Positions 42,346 through 51,443 of a stretch of 53,087 nt of DNA are shown here, one piece after another (positions within the stretch are counted from its first letter, which is position 1; each line of letters begins with the position of its first letter). The position numbers were made by a program, and so were the translations under genes. Under the pieces are notes generated by a model. The model worked only from the letters and a program-made list of their open reading frames with translations, ran no database searches and had not been told where the DNA came from. Origin of the DNA: Candidatus Poribacteria bacterium (GTDB lineage: Bacteria; Poribacteria; WGA-4E; WGA-3G); the NCBI GenBank assembly GCA_028820845.1, contig JAPPII010000065.1, positions 1 through 53,087 on the forward strand, given 5' to 3'.

Positions 42346-43872
42346 CTACACCTCACTCCTGACGAAAATCAAAAATATAATTGTGAACAGGATTAAGTTA
42401 ATCATCAATAGGAAGAATAAATCCGGTAACGCTCGCTTTGCATTGATGTCTATACCACTCTTCTGAAAGGAAAACTGCGGGAGTGCGTCCCAGTCAGCCG
42501 TGCCTTGATCGGCAGCAAACCATTGTCGTGATTCAAATATCTTTTCGTCATAGAAATAGTCAAGGACTGCTTGTCGGTAACGTTGAACAGCGTAGAAAAA
42601 GTCTTGAATACCCGCTAAATCGGTGCCTGCCCAGGCTTCCGTTGCCGCGTCATACAACCCGACGGGTGAAAATTTCAGTAAGGTGCGACCGAGATTTGCG
42701 GGTTGGATATAGATGGCCTCTAAGGCGGGTTTACGAACAAGCCACGTGCGTTGGACGGTATTAACAGTCTCTCTATTGTAGAAGCGGTAATAATTCTGTA
42801 CAAGTGGGACCTGTGGCTCAGATTCTGCTCCAATTTTTCCGGCGTAGAATCCGGTTTGGTGGAAATAGAGTAATATTGCCGGTTTGTCTTCACGCGGACT
42901 GAAGGAGTATTCAACGCCCTTGAGGTCAAATGCCCCACTTTCGCCGTTACGCGATAAGGGACCTAAGACGGGATCATTGCGTAGAAACTGCTTGCGTTCT
43001 CTCTCCCATTCTTCCCACATCTGTTTGATTTGATGATAGGCGGAGGTTTGCGTCTCCGGTTGCGGGGTGGTTTCAACAGCGGTAAGAATCAGGTTTGGAT
43101 ACACGAGGACTAAGAATCCCCAGACAAACATGCAAAGCATGAGTGCGGTACTGGTTCGACGCGTCATCGCGGAGATGCACATACCGATGAGGTAGAACAG
43201 CGATAGATAAAGGAGTGATGTGAGGACAATCCCACCGATGCGAAGGAAATCATCCGTATTCAAGAAAATCGCAGTCGATGTCGTCAGCAAGATAATCGAC
43301 AGGAGAAGGCTGATTAGTAAAGGCGCAAGTAGACAGAGCATCGCGCTGATGTACTTGGCAAATAGGATGGACCCGCGTCGGATGGGGTGCGTCAGCACGA
43401 GGCGTAAGGTGCCGCGTTCCCGTTCACCAGCGAGCGCATCGTAAGCGAAAATCAGGGCGAGCAGACTTAGGACCCCTTGAAAAACAAGCGCGATGTCAAT
43501 TGAAGTGAAGAGGTTGAGAAACGGGTTATTCGCCCCGTGCTTCCTTGCATCCCAAATAGTTGGCACAAACCCGTGGTATACATTAACTTTGTTACCTACC
43601 CGCTTGTCTAATCCCAAATTGAAAATGCTCAATGGGTTCGGGGAACGATGAGCAACTAACCCTCCAAGGTAATACGAATAGGTTTTCTCCTCGCGTAATT
43701 CCCGGTAACTTTCCTGAGTAGCCGTATTGTAAGCCGTCAGTCGCTGTTCATAGTCCTTGAGGAGTACAACGGTATTCGCAACGACAAGCAAGAGTGTAAT
43801 GAAAACAGCTGCGGCAAATCGAAATGTCATCAGATTGTCGAGGAGTTCTCGACGGATAAGTGTGAATAGCAT
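42346..43872 (-). CDS. ABC-2/DUF3526-type permease, type A, copy 4
   Basis: The 508-aa protein starts MLFTLIRRELLDN. It carries SPNPLSIFNLGLDKRVGN (a Ser where the others have Pro), GERERGTLRLVLTHPIRRG and a long second outside domain with DPVLGPLSRNGESGAFD in place of DPVPGE. The last helix is ILFTIIFLIFVRSEV. It starts after TAA-TAG-ATG following B3, in the same frame as B3. Confidence 0.88.
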   Translation of the reverse strand: MLFTLIRRELLDNLMTFRFAAAVFITLLLVVANTVVLLKDYEQRLTAYNTATQESYRELREEKTYSYYLGGLVAHRSPNPLSIFNLGLDKRVGNKVNVYHGFVPTIWDARKHGANNPFLNLFTSIDIALVFQGVLSLLALIFAYDALAGERERGTLRLVLTHPIRRGSILFAKYISAMLCLLAPLLISLLLSIILLTTSTAIFLNTDDFLRIGGIVLTSLLYLSLFYLIGMCISAMTRRTSTALMLCMFVWGFLVLVYPNLILTAVETTPQPETQTSAYHQIKQMWEEWERERKQFLRNDPVLGPLSRNGESGAFDLKGVEYSFSPREDKPAILLYFHQTGFYAGKIGAESEPQVPLVQNYYRFYNRETVNTVQRTWLVRKPALEAIYIQPANLGRTLLKFSPVGLYDAATEAWAGTDLAGIQDFFYAVQRYRQAVLDYFYDEKIFESRQWFAADQGTADWDALPQFSFQKSGIDINAKRALPDLFFLLMINLILFTIIFLIFVRSEV

Positions 43873-43875
43873 CTA

Positions 43876-45282
43876 TTATACCTCAACGCGCACAAAGGCG
43901 AGATACGCGCCTGAGAAAAAAACAAGGAAAAATAGAACCAATAGTAATAAATCCACTGCCGCAGTATTGAAATCGCGACTGAGGCTGAGTGTATCTTCAA
44001 ATTTCGGTATTGCCTCTGGATTGATAGGTTTCTGTGACATTCCTTCACGGACACCAATGATATGAGGGCTGTCGGGGTCTGCCCTATCCATATCTCCGAC
44101 GAATTCTCGGTATTCGCGGGCGTAGCGTTGCACGTTCTCCACGAATTGTCGGTGCCGTTCAAACCCCGTTCCAGCAAACGCTTCAAGAAGGTGTTGGACA
44201 ATCGCAACGGGCGAAATGCGGGTGACGGAACGCGCCAGTTGGATTTGAGCATGTTCCTGGTTTAAGTGTTCGTGGCTCAAACGTTCCCGCTGTGCTGCTT
44301 CGTCAGTGACATACTCGCCTCCTAACTGTATTTTTTTCGCTGACAACTCATCTGTGTTTTGCAAACGAGTCTCGTAGGTGTCTTTGAGTTCATTATGAAG
44401 TTGATTCCGGCGTTCAAAGAATTCATCATAAGTCATCGGTGTTGAAAATCCGCTGGCAATGGAGGCGAGCGTACTCGGCATAAAAACGACAAAAGTTACC
44501 CACATCAACAGGAGTGTCACAAGACTCGCCGCGTTTTGCTGTACACGCGACGATACTAACAGACCTAACGCAAGAAATAGACACAGGTACAGAAGCGCGA
44601 TAGAAAAAATAATACCTAAACGGCTCCACGCTTCGGTGCTGAGTTGGACATCGTTAGACGTGGAAATTACTAACAGGTTCATCAACACAGAAAGCGTAAA
44701 CGGGACGCTAATACTTATCAAGGCGCCTAAAAACTTGCCAAGTAGCACAGTATGACGTGGGACCGAGTTAGCTAACATCAAACGCAGTGTGCCGCGTTCA
44801 CGTTCACCGGAGATCGAATCAAAGGTGAACAAGATCGCGATGAGGCTCAAAACGTACCCAATCACAAACCCCCAATCTACTTTGATAGTGTCTGGACGAA
44901 TATTTTTTGAATTGAGCGTCGCGGGTAGATATAACAGCTGCCAGAAACCCCTTAAGTCATCGGTGGTCCAAAAGACAAATTCGCCATTGACTCTATCTGA
45001 CAAAAAAATATCGCCCCCCTCTGCACAGAAATGGAGTGGAGACGGCTTTTTGTAAAGATTTCCGGGACCCCATTGCGCAATTTCATATAAATCTGTTCGA
45101 GCCCTTAAGCGGTTCAGCGATTCTGTGACGGCATCATGATATTTCTGTATCCGCACAGGATGTTCCCGGAGATGCACAATAGCATTGGTCAGCATCAAAC
45201 CGAAAAGCAACACTGTTGCCAAAGCAAAGCGGAGGCTATTGAGATTGTCGTAGAGTTCGCGTTTTGCGATATGCCAAATCAT
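43876..45282 (-). CDS. ABC-2/DUF3526-type permease, type B, copy 3
   Basis: The 468-aa protein starts MIWHIAKRELYDN. PSPLHFCAEGGDIFLSD marks the first outside domain and SGERERGTLRLMLANSVPRH the coupling helix. The C-terminal outside region has the FAGTGFERHRQFVENVQRYA stretch shared by B types. A 154-base fold-back element precedes it, and GAAAAAATG at its start leaves no obvious ribosome site. Confidence 0.88.
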   Translation of the reverse strand: MIWHIAKRELYDNLNSLRFALATVLLFGLMLTNAIVHLREHPVRIQKYHDAVTESLNRLRARTDLYEIAQWGPGNLYKKPSPLHFCAEGGDIFLSDRVNGEFVFWTTDDLRGFWQLLYLPATLNSKNIRPDTIKVDWGFVIGYVLSLIAILFTFDSISGERERGTLRLMLANSVPRHTVLLGKFLGALISISVPFTLSVLMNLLVISTSNDVQLSTEAWSRLGIIFSIALLYLCLFLALGLLVSSRVQQNAASLVTLLLMWVTFVVFMPSTLASIASGFSTPMTYDEFFERRNQLHNELKDTYETRLQNTDELSAKKIQLGGEYVTDEAAQRERLSHEHLNQEHAQIQLARSVTRISPVAIVQHLLEAFAGTGFERHRQFVENVQRYAREYREFVGDMDRADPDSPHIIGVREGMSQKPINPEAIPKFEDTLSLSRDFNTAAVDLLLLVLFFLVFFSGAYLAFVRVEV

Positions 45283-45286
45283 TTTT

Positions 45287-45440
45287 TCGGCTGTCGGCTG
45301 TCAGCAATCAGCTTTCAGCAAAGATAGGTTGTGCCTTATGAGTAATTGTAATCAGCAGTTTGTAGCAGGAACTAAACGATCAACTTTGCAAGCGTCTCTT
45401 AACTGACCGCTGAGAGCGCAGCGACCTGACAGCTGACAGC
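45287..45440. repeat. Fold-back element at the A3/B3 joint
   Basis: Terminal arms GGCTGTCGGCTGTCAGC (plus strand, left) and GACCTGACAGCTGACAGCC (right) are inverted copies. The inside includes GAGTAATTGTAATCAGC and CGCTGAGAGCGCAGCG. It replaces the 1-4 base joints found elsewhere in the array. Confidence 0.55.
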
Positions 45441-45444
45441 CACT

Positions 45445-46950
45445 TTACACTTCACTTCTTTGGAAAACCAGAAGTATCACTATAAAGAGCAAGAGGTTCA
45501 TTATTAGTAACAAGAGTAAATCTGGTAGTGCTCGTTCTACGTTTATTCTCACATCGCTTCTCTGAAAAGAAAACCGAGGTAAATTGTCCCAATCCACCAT
45601 CTCCTTGTCTGCAGAAAACCATTGCCGAGAGCCGAATGCGTTTTTATCGTAGTAATAGTCAACCACAGTCCGTCGATACTTTCGCGCTGCCTCGAAAAAA
45701 TCTCTGAGTCCGGACAGGTCCGTGCCTGCCCACGCCTGCGTTGCAGCATCGTACATCCCGACGGGTGAAAACCTCAAAAGGATTCGATCAACTATCGCTG
45801 GCTGAACGAAGACAGTATCAAGTGCTGTTTTTCGGATAAGCCATGTTCGCTCTGCGGCATCAACGCTTCGTGGTACAAGGAAGCGGTAATAATCCTGCGC
45901 GTGTGGCACCTGAGGTTCGGATTCCTCATTAAGCTCCAAAACGTGTGCGCCAGCACCGTAATGATAATAGAAGACCGATGCATCCTCGTAAAAGTATTCA
46001 TAGGCGAAACCTGACCGTACCATACCAAAACTCGGATCCTCCCCTGGAACCGGATCATTCGCAAGGAAGTGCTTTCGTTCTCTATCGAGTTCTTCCCATA
46101 TCTGTTTAATTTGATTGAAGGTGGAGACCATCCGCGCTTGCGAAGTTTGTGGAGGGGCAATCGCGGCAATCACCACATTCGGATATACCAACACCGAAAA
46201 TCCCCAGACAAACATGGCAAGCATCAGCGCGGTACCGGTTCTGGTGGTTGCTGCTGAAATCAGCATGCCGATAAGGTAGAATACCGACAGATATGAAATT
46301 GAACTGAAAATAATCCCACCAATCCGGAGAAAATCACCAATGCTCAGGGAAATAGTGGTAGATGTCATCAGCAAAATCATTGCAAGGAGCAGACTCATTA
46401 GCAGCGGTACCAGTAGACATGTCATCGCACTGATGTATTTCGCAAGCAGGATTTGCCCACGACTGACCGAATGCGTTAGAACCAGACGCAGTGTCCCGCG
46501 CTCGCGTTCTCCTGCAAGGGCATCGTAAGCGAAAATCAGTGCTATTAGGCTCAGGACTATCTCAAAGATAAAGACAATATCGATCGAAGAGAAAAGGTTG
46601 AGAAGTGGATTCGTTGTCCCGAGCATATCAGCATCCCACAGCGTCGGTACATAACTATGAGATATCCAAGTTTCGCTCTCTAACTGTTTATCTAACCCTA
46701 CATTGAAGATACTCAAAGGATTTGGAGGACGGGCAACGTCCAATTTTCCACCCGAATAGGTTTTTCTTTCCCGCAATTGCTGATGATGCGTTTTGAGAGC
46801 AGTATTGTAAGCTGCCAACCGCCGCTCATAATCTTTGATGAGTACAGCGGTATTTGCAACCACAAGCAAGAGCATAATCAAGACGGCTGCGGCGAAACGG
46901 AATGTCATTAGGTTGTCAAGGAGTTCTCGGCGAATAAGTGTGAGTAGCAT
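45445..46950 (-). CDS. ABC-2/DUF3526-type permease, type A, copy 3
   Basis: The 501-aa protein starts MLLTLIRRELLDN. It has RPPNPLSIFNVGLDKQLES, GERERGTLRLVLTHSVSRG, and DPVPGEDPSFGM followed by a Tyr-rich stretch (YEYFYEDASVFYYHYG) in the second outside domain. Its SEV end uses GAAGTG rather than GAGGTG and is followed by the fold-back element, so it no longer serves as a ribosome site. Confidence 0.88.
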   Translation of the reverse strand: MLLTLIRRELLDNLMTFRFAAAVLIMLLLVVANTAVLIKDYERRLAAYNTALKTHHQQLRERKTYSGGKLDVARPPNPLSIFNVGLDKQLESETWISHSYVPTLWDADMLGTTNPLLNLFSSIDIVFIFEIVLSLIALIFAYDALAGERERGTLRLVLTHSVSRGQILLAKYISAMTCLLVPLLMSLLLAMILLMTSTTISLSIGDFLRIGGIIFSSISYLSVFYLIGMLISAATTRTGTALMLAMFVWGFSVLVYPNVVIAAIAPPQTSQARMVSTFNQIKQIWEELDRERKHFLANDPVPGEDPSFGMVRSGFAYEYFYEDASVFYYHYGAGAHVLELNEESEPQVPHAQDYYRFLVPRSVDAAERTWLIRKTALDTVFVQPAIVDRILLRFSPVGMYDAATQAWAGTDLSGLRDFFEAARKYRRTVVDYYYDKNAFGSRQWFSADKEMVDWDNLPRFSFQRSDVRINVERALPDLLLLLIMNLLLFIVILLVFQRSEV

Positions 46951-46953
46951 CTA

Positions 46954-48354
46954 TTATACCTCCACACGCACAAAGGCAAGATAGGCTCCCGACAGAAGCA
47001 CCACAACAAATAGCGTCAGCAACAGCAAATCCATCGCTGCAGCGTTGAAATCTTTGCTCAGACTCAGTGTATCTTCAAATTTTGGTATTGCCTCTGGACT
47101 AACGGGTTTCTTAGACATGCCTTCCGGAACGCCGATCAGATGGAGGCTTTCAGGATCTCCCCTATCGGTGTCAACGATGAATACGTGATATTGGCGACCG
47201 TAGTGCTGGGCGTTTTCCAAGAATTGCAGATGCCGCTCAAAACCGGTGCCAGCAAAGGATTCGAGAAGCTGCTGGACAATCGCAGCCGGTGAGATACGGG
47301 TAACGGCGCGCGCCTGTTGAACTTGTTCGACCTGCTGCATTAAGCGTTCTTCAATCAGACGTTCTTGCGCTGCTTTGTCTTCGATAACAAACTGGCTTCC
47401 TACCTGCATATCCCGCAGCTTGGATACACCTGTTTTGTGAAAGTACGCCTCCCAAAGTTTATTATTGATTTGCTTTCGACGCACCTGAAGTTCATCAGAG
47501 GACATTGGAGAGGAAAAACCACTCGCGATCGAGGCAAGAATGTTGGGCATAAAAACGACAAAGGTGACCCACGCCAGCAAAAGTATCACGAGGCTCACTG
47601 CACTCTGCCGCGCACGCGCCGATACCAATAGACCTAATACCAGAAAAAGACTCGTATACAAGATCGCAATAAAGCAGATGATACCTAAACGTCCCCACGC
47701 CTCTGCACCAAGGTGGAGGGTTCTAGCTGTGGAAATCAGCAGTAGGTTCATCAATACCGCAATCCCAAACGGGATACTCACACTAATCAACGCGCCTAAG
47801 AACTTGCCCATAAGAACGGTATGCCGTGGAATTGAATTCGCCAACATCAAACGCAGCGTGCCTCGCTCACGTTCACCGGAAATAGAGTCGAAGGTGAACA
47901 AGAGCGCGACGAGACTCAAAGCATAGCCGATTATAAACCCCCAGTCCACTTTGGTGACATCTGGACGAATATTTGTCAAATTGTGGGGCACAGCAGGATA
48001 CTGCATTCGCCAGAAACTACTTAGATTATTGCTGTCCCAGAAGTGATAGGGTGTCTCAACGGTTCCTGATAAAAAAGTATCGCGCCCTTCTGCGCAGAAA
48101 TGAAGCGGAGATGGCTTTTTGTAAAGTTTTCCAGGTCCCTTTCGTGCGAGGTCATATAAACTGTCTGCACGTGCCTCTAAGATATTGCGCGCCTCTACAA
48201 CAAAAGAGAGGTGCCTCTGTATTCTCGCGGGATGCTCACGGAGATGCACAACGGCGTTGGTCAGCATCAAGCCTAACAACAACACTGTTGTGAGGGCAAA
48301 TCTGAGACTATTGAGATTATCATAGAGTTCGCGTTTTGCGATATACCACATCAT
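46954..48354 (-). CDS. ABC-2/DUF3526-type permease, type B, copy 2
   Basis: The 466-aa protein starts MMWYIAKRELYDN directly after the A2 stop (TAA-A-ATG). PSPLHFCAEGRDTFLSG and SGERERGTLRLMLANSIPRH are present. The second outside domain is the shortest of the B set. It ends VEV (GAGGTA), 3 bases plus ATG before A3. Confidence 0.88.
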   Translation of the reverse strand: MMWYIAKRELYDNLNSLRFALTTVLLLGLMLTNAVVHLREHPARIQRHLSFVVEARNILEARADSLYDLARKGPGKLYKKPSPLHFCAEGRDTFLSGTVETPYHFWDSNNLSSFWRMQYPAVPHNLTNIRPDVTKVDWGFIIGYALSLVALLFTFDSISGERERGTLRLMLANSIPRHTVLMGKFLGALISVSIPFGIAVLMNLLLISTARTLHLGAEAWGRLGIICFIAILYTSLFLVLGLLVSARARQSAVSLVILLLAWVTFVVFMPNILASIASGFSSPMSSDELQVRRKQINNKLWEAYFHKTGVSKLRDMQVGSQFVIEDKAAQERLIEERLMQQVEQVQQARAVTRISPAAIVQQLLESFAGTGFERHLQFLENAQHYGRQYHVFIVDTDRGDPESLHLIGVPEGMSKKPVSPEAIPKFEDTLSLSKDFNAAAMDLLLLTLFVVVLLSGAYLAFVRVEV

Positions 48355-48355
48355 T

Positions 48356-49876
48356 TTATACTTCGCTCTTGACGAAAATCAGAAATATTATTGTAAACAG
48401 AACTATGTTGATTGTTAGCAATAAGAATAAATCTGGTAACGCTCGTTTTGCATTTGTGCCTATCCTACTTCTTTGAAAAGAAAACTGGGGCAAAGTGTCC
48501 CAGGCCACGCCTGTTTTGTCTGGAGCAAACCACGAGCGAGACTTAAACACATCTCCATCGTGTAGATAGGCAATAACTGTTCGTTGGTACTGCCGAACTG
48601 CCTCAAAAAAATCTTGGAGACCTTTTAAATCCGTGCCTGCCCAGGCCTGTGTTGCAGCGTCGTACATTCCAACTGGCGAAAGTTTCAATAGCGTTCTATC
48701 AACGAATACCGGTTTCACAAAAATGTCATCGAGTGCTTGCTTTCGGATGAGCCACGTTTGGTCTGCTGTATCAATGATCTGAGGTCCGAGGAAACCATAG
48801 TAATTTTGCGCGTGTGGGACCCGCGGTAGCGATTCCGCATTGAGTTCGCCTTTATAGTAGAGCACTGTCCAATAGTAATAGGATAACGTCAATCGATTTT
48901 CGCTGAATCCATCTCCAGCACCCCATCCGTTAGAACTGTTTATGTCAAACATTGGGTCTTCTCCGGGGACAGGGTCGGTAGCAAGGAAGTGTTTGCGTTT
49001 TCTATCGAATTCCTCCCATATTTGCTTAATTTGACTGAGAGCGGATGCCCCACGTTCTGCTGAGGGGTCTTGTGGAGTTGTTGTGGTAAGAACCACGTTT
49101 GGATAGACAAGCACCAAAAATCCCCAAACAAAGATGGATAGCATAAGCGCAGTACTTGTCCTACCAGTCATCGCTGAAACCAGCAGCCCGATGAGGTAAA
49201 ACACCGATAGATAAGTGACGGAGGCAAAAATAATCCCACCGATACAGAGGAAATCATCGGTTGTTAGGTAAATTGAAGCGGATGTCGTTAGCAAAAGCAT
49301 CGCGAGCAGCAGACTCATCAGCAAAGGCATAAGTAGACACACCATCGCGCTGAGATATTTCGCAAGTAGAATATAACCGCGCTGGACAGGATTCGTTAAA
49401 ATAAGACGTAATGTGCCCGCCTCATATTCCCCCGCAAGCGCATCATAGGCAAATATAAGTGCCAGTAAACTGAGGACAACCTCAAAAATAAAAACAATAT
49501 CAATTGACGAGAAAATGTTAAGAAACGAATTGTCTGAGCTATTCATGCCGGCATCCCAAAGTGACGGAACAAGCCAGTAAGATACCCGAATTTCGTTCCC
49601 GAGTCGCTTATCTAATCCAACATTGAATATACTCAATGGATTGGGAGGTCTATCGATATCCAATCTGGATATCCCCGGCGAATAGGCGGGTCTTTTGTAT
49701 AGTTCTTGCCGATGAGTCTCCACAGAGGTGTTATAGTCTGCCAAACGCCGCTCGTAATCTTGGATGAGTACAGCAGTAACAGCAACAACCAGCAATAGGG
49801 TGATAAAGACAGCCGCAGCAAAACGGAATGTCATTAGGTTATCGAGTATTTCTCTGCGGATAAGTGTTAGTAGCAT
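48356..49876 (-). CDS. ABC-2/DUF3526-type permease, type A, copy 2
   Basis: The 506-aa protein starts MLLTLIRREILDN. It differs from the other A copies at the coupling helix: GEYEAGTLRLILTNPVQRG instead of GERERGTLRLVL, which loses two arginines where the ATPase would bind. DPVPGEDPMFDINSSNGWG marks the second outside domain. Its SEV end is GAAGTA with TAA-A-ATG to B2, a weak ribosome site. Confidence 0.88.
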   Translation of the reverse strand: MLLTLIRREILDNLMTFRFAAAVFITLLLVVAVTAVLIQDYERRLADYNTSVETHRQELYKRPAYSPGISRLDIDRPPNPLSIFNVGLDKRLGNEIRVSYWLVPSLWDAGMNSSDNSFLNIFSSIDIVFIFEVVLSLLALIFAYDALAGEYEAGTLRLILTNPVQRGYILLAKYLSAMVCLLMPLLMSLLLAMLLLTTSASIYLTTDDFLCIGGIIFASVTYLSVFYLIGLLVSAMTGRTSTALMLSIFVWGFLVLVYPNVVLTTTTPQDPSAERGASALSQIKQIWEEFDRKRKHFLATDPVPGEDPMFDINSSNGWGAGDGFSENRLTLSYYYWTVLYYKGELNAESLPRVPHAQNYYGFLGPQIIDTADQTWLIRKQALDDIFVKPVFVDRTLLKLSPVGMYDAATQAWAGTDLKGLQDFFEAVRQYQRTVIAYLHDGDVFKSRSWFAPDKTGVAWDTLPQFSFQRSRIGTNAKRALPDLFLLLTINIVLFTIIFLIFVKSEV

Positions 49877-49879
49877 CTG

Positions 49880-51301
49880 TTATACCTCAACGCGCACAAA
49901 CGCAAGATACGCCCCGGATAAAAGCACAACGAAAAACAGTGCTAATAACAATAAATCCATCATCGCAGCGTTAAAATCGCGACTGAGGCTCAGTGTGTCT
50001 TTAAATTTGGGAATCGCCTCTGGCCTGACAGGTTTCTGTGACATACCTTCGCGAACACCGAAAACGTGGAGGCTCGTTGGGTCTGCCTTATCGGTTTCAG
50101 CAATGAATACTCGAAATTGCTGGGCGTGAGATTTAATGTTGTCTAAAAATTGCAAATGCCGTTCAAAACCGGTTCCAGCGAAGGACTCAAGAAGGTGTTG
50201 GAAAATGGCAACAGGTGAAATACGGGTGATGGCGCGTGCGCGATTCATTTGAGAAATCTGTTGATTTAATTGCTCCGCGTGTAACCGCTCCTGTTGCTCA
50301 GCATCTCTGGTGACAATCTCACCTCCCAATCGTATCTTCTCCCTCACATCCTCAGGTATGTCATCCGAATAAGAGTAGTATTTATCCCAAAGTTCATCCA
50401 GTTCATCTTCAAATTGCGAAGAGCGTTTCCGAAATTCATCATAGGACATAGGTGGCGATGAAAGACCATTGGCAATAGAAGCGAGTGTACTCGGCATGAA
50501 AACCACAAGAACTGTCCAAATCAATAGAAGCACGACAAGACTGACGGCACTTCGTTGTACACGCGTCGACACCAATAAACCTAACCCAAGAAACAGGCAC
50601 GTGTATAGAAGTGCAATAAAATAGATAATACCTAAACGTCCCCACGCTTCCATATTGAGGTGAACGGCACTTGATGTGGAAATTATCAATAGGTTCATCA
50701 ACACGGCAAGCGTAAACGGGATACTGATGCTTATCAACGCTCCTAAAAACTTGCCAATGAGTACAGTGTGCCGTGGAATTGAATTCGCCAACATCAATCG
50801 TAATGTCCCGCGTTCACGTTCAGTGGAGATTGCGTCAAACGTGAACAACAGTGCGATGAGGCTTAAGACGTAGCCGATGATAAAACCCCAATCCAATTCG
50901 GTGACATTTGGACGGATATTATACAGATTGGGATTGGACGATGGATATGCCAGTATCCAGAAACTCTCCAGCGTGCCAGCACCCCATCGATGGTAGCTGC
51001 CCTGTGCATACCTTGATAAAAACGGCTCGCCGCCGTCTGCACAAAAACGGAGTGGAGACGGTTTTTTGTAAAGATTTCCAGGACCTTGCTCGGCGAGTTT
51101 ATACAGGCTGTCAGCGGCATAATTCGCTAAACGATTTTGATATCTGGTGACCCCGTCGCGATATTCTTGTATCCGTTTGGGATGCTCTCGGAGGTAAACA
51201 ACCGCATTCGTTAACATCAAACCCAGCAGCAGGACGGTTGTGAGAGCGAAGCGGAGGCTATTGAGATTGTCGTAGAGTTCGCGTTTTGTAATATGCCACA
51301 T
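49880..51301 (-). CDS. ABC-2/DUF3526-type permease, type B, copy 1
   Basis: From the ATG at 51301 the protein is 473 aa (MWHITKRELYDN). The 14 residues of the longer frame (Gln/Pro/Asn-rich) are translated repeat and are left out. PSPLRFCADGGEPFLSR is present. The coupling helix is STERERGTLRLML, with Ser-Thr in place of Ser-Gly. The second outside domain holds an acidic DELDELWDKYYSYSDDIPED stretch. A fold-back element lies just upstream, leaving no ribosome site. Confidence 0.88.
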   Translation of the reverse strand: MWHITKRELYDNLNSLRFALTTVLLLGLMLTNAVVYLREHPKRIQEYRDGVTRYQNRLANYAADSLYKLAEQGPGNLYKKPSPLRFCADGGEPFLSRYAQGSYHRWGAGTLESFWILAYPSSNPNLYNIRPNVTELDWGFIIGYVLSLIALLFTFDAISTERERGTLRLMLANSIPRHTVLIGKFLGALISISIPFTLAVLMNLLIISTSSAVHLNMEAWGRLGIIYFIALLYTCLFLGLGLLVSTRVQRSAVSLVVLLLIWTVLVVFMPSTLASIANGLSSPPMSYDEFRKRSSQFEDELDELWDKYYSYSDDIPEDVREKIRLGGEIVTRDAEQQERLHAEQLNQQISQMNRARAITRISPVAIFQHLLESFAGTGFERHLQFLDNIKSHAQQFRVFIAETDKADPTSLHVFGVREGMSQKPVRPEAIPKFKDTLSLSRDFNAAMMDLLLLALFFVVLLSGAYLAFVRVEV

Positions 51302-51440
51302 TGGTTGTTGGTTGTTAGTTATTGGTTGTTGGTTAAGAGCCACTCCGTAACAATCAACTACAGTTTGGAGTACTCCAAGAACTCACGAATTGTTACAAGT
51401 CCCCTCTTAACTTACAGCCTATAACCAACCACCAATAGCC
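51302..51440 (-). repeat. Fold-back element at the A1/B1 joint, copy 2 of the 84-225 element
   Basis: TTGGTTGTTGG-type arms face CCAACCACCAATAGCC arms. Inside are GTAACAAT/ATTGTTAC and a perfect TTGGAGTACTCCAA palindrome (about 51379-51392). An ATG lies at each edge (51442-51440 after the A1 stop, and 51301-51299 as the B1 start), which could be a 3-base target duplication or chance. Confidence 0.6.
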
Positions 51441-51443
51441 ATC

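Noticed and set aside
51302-51343. 14-codon Gln/Asn-rich N-terminal extension of permease B1
   Set aside because: It is the fold-back repeat read in frame; all siblings start at the (M/I)W(H/Y)I motif.
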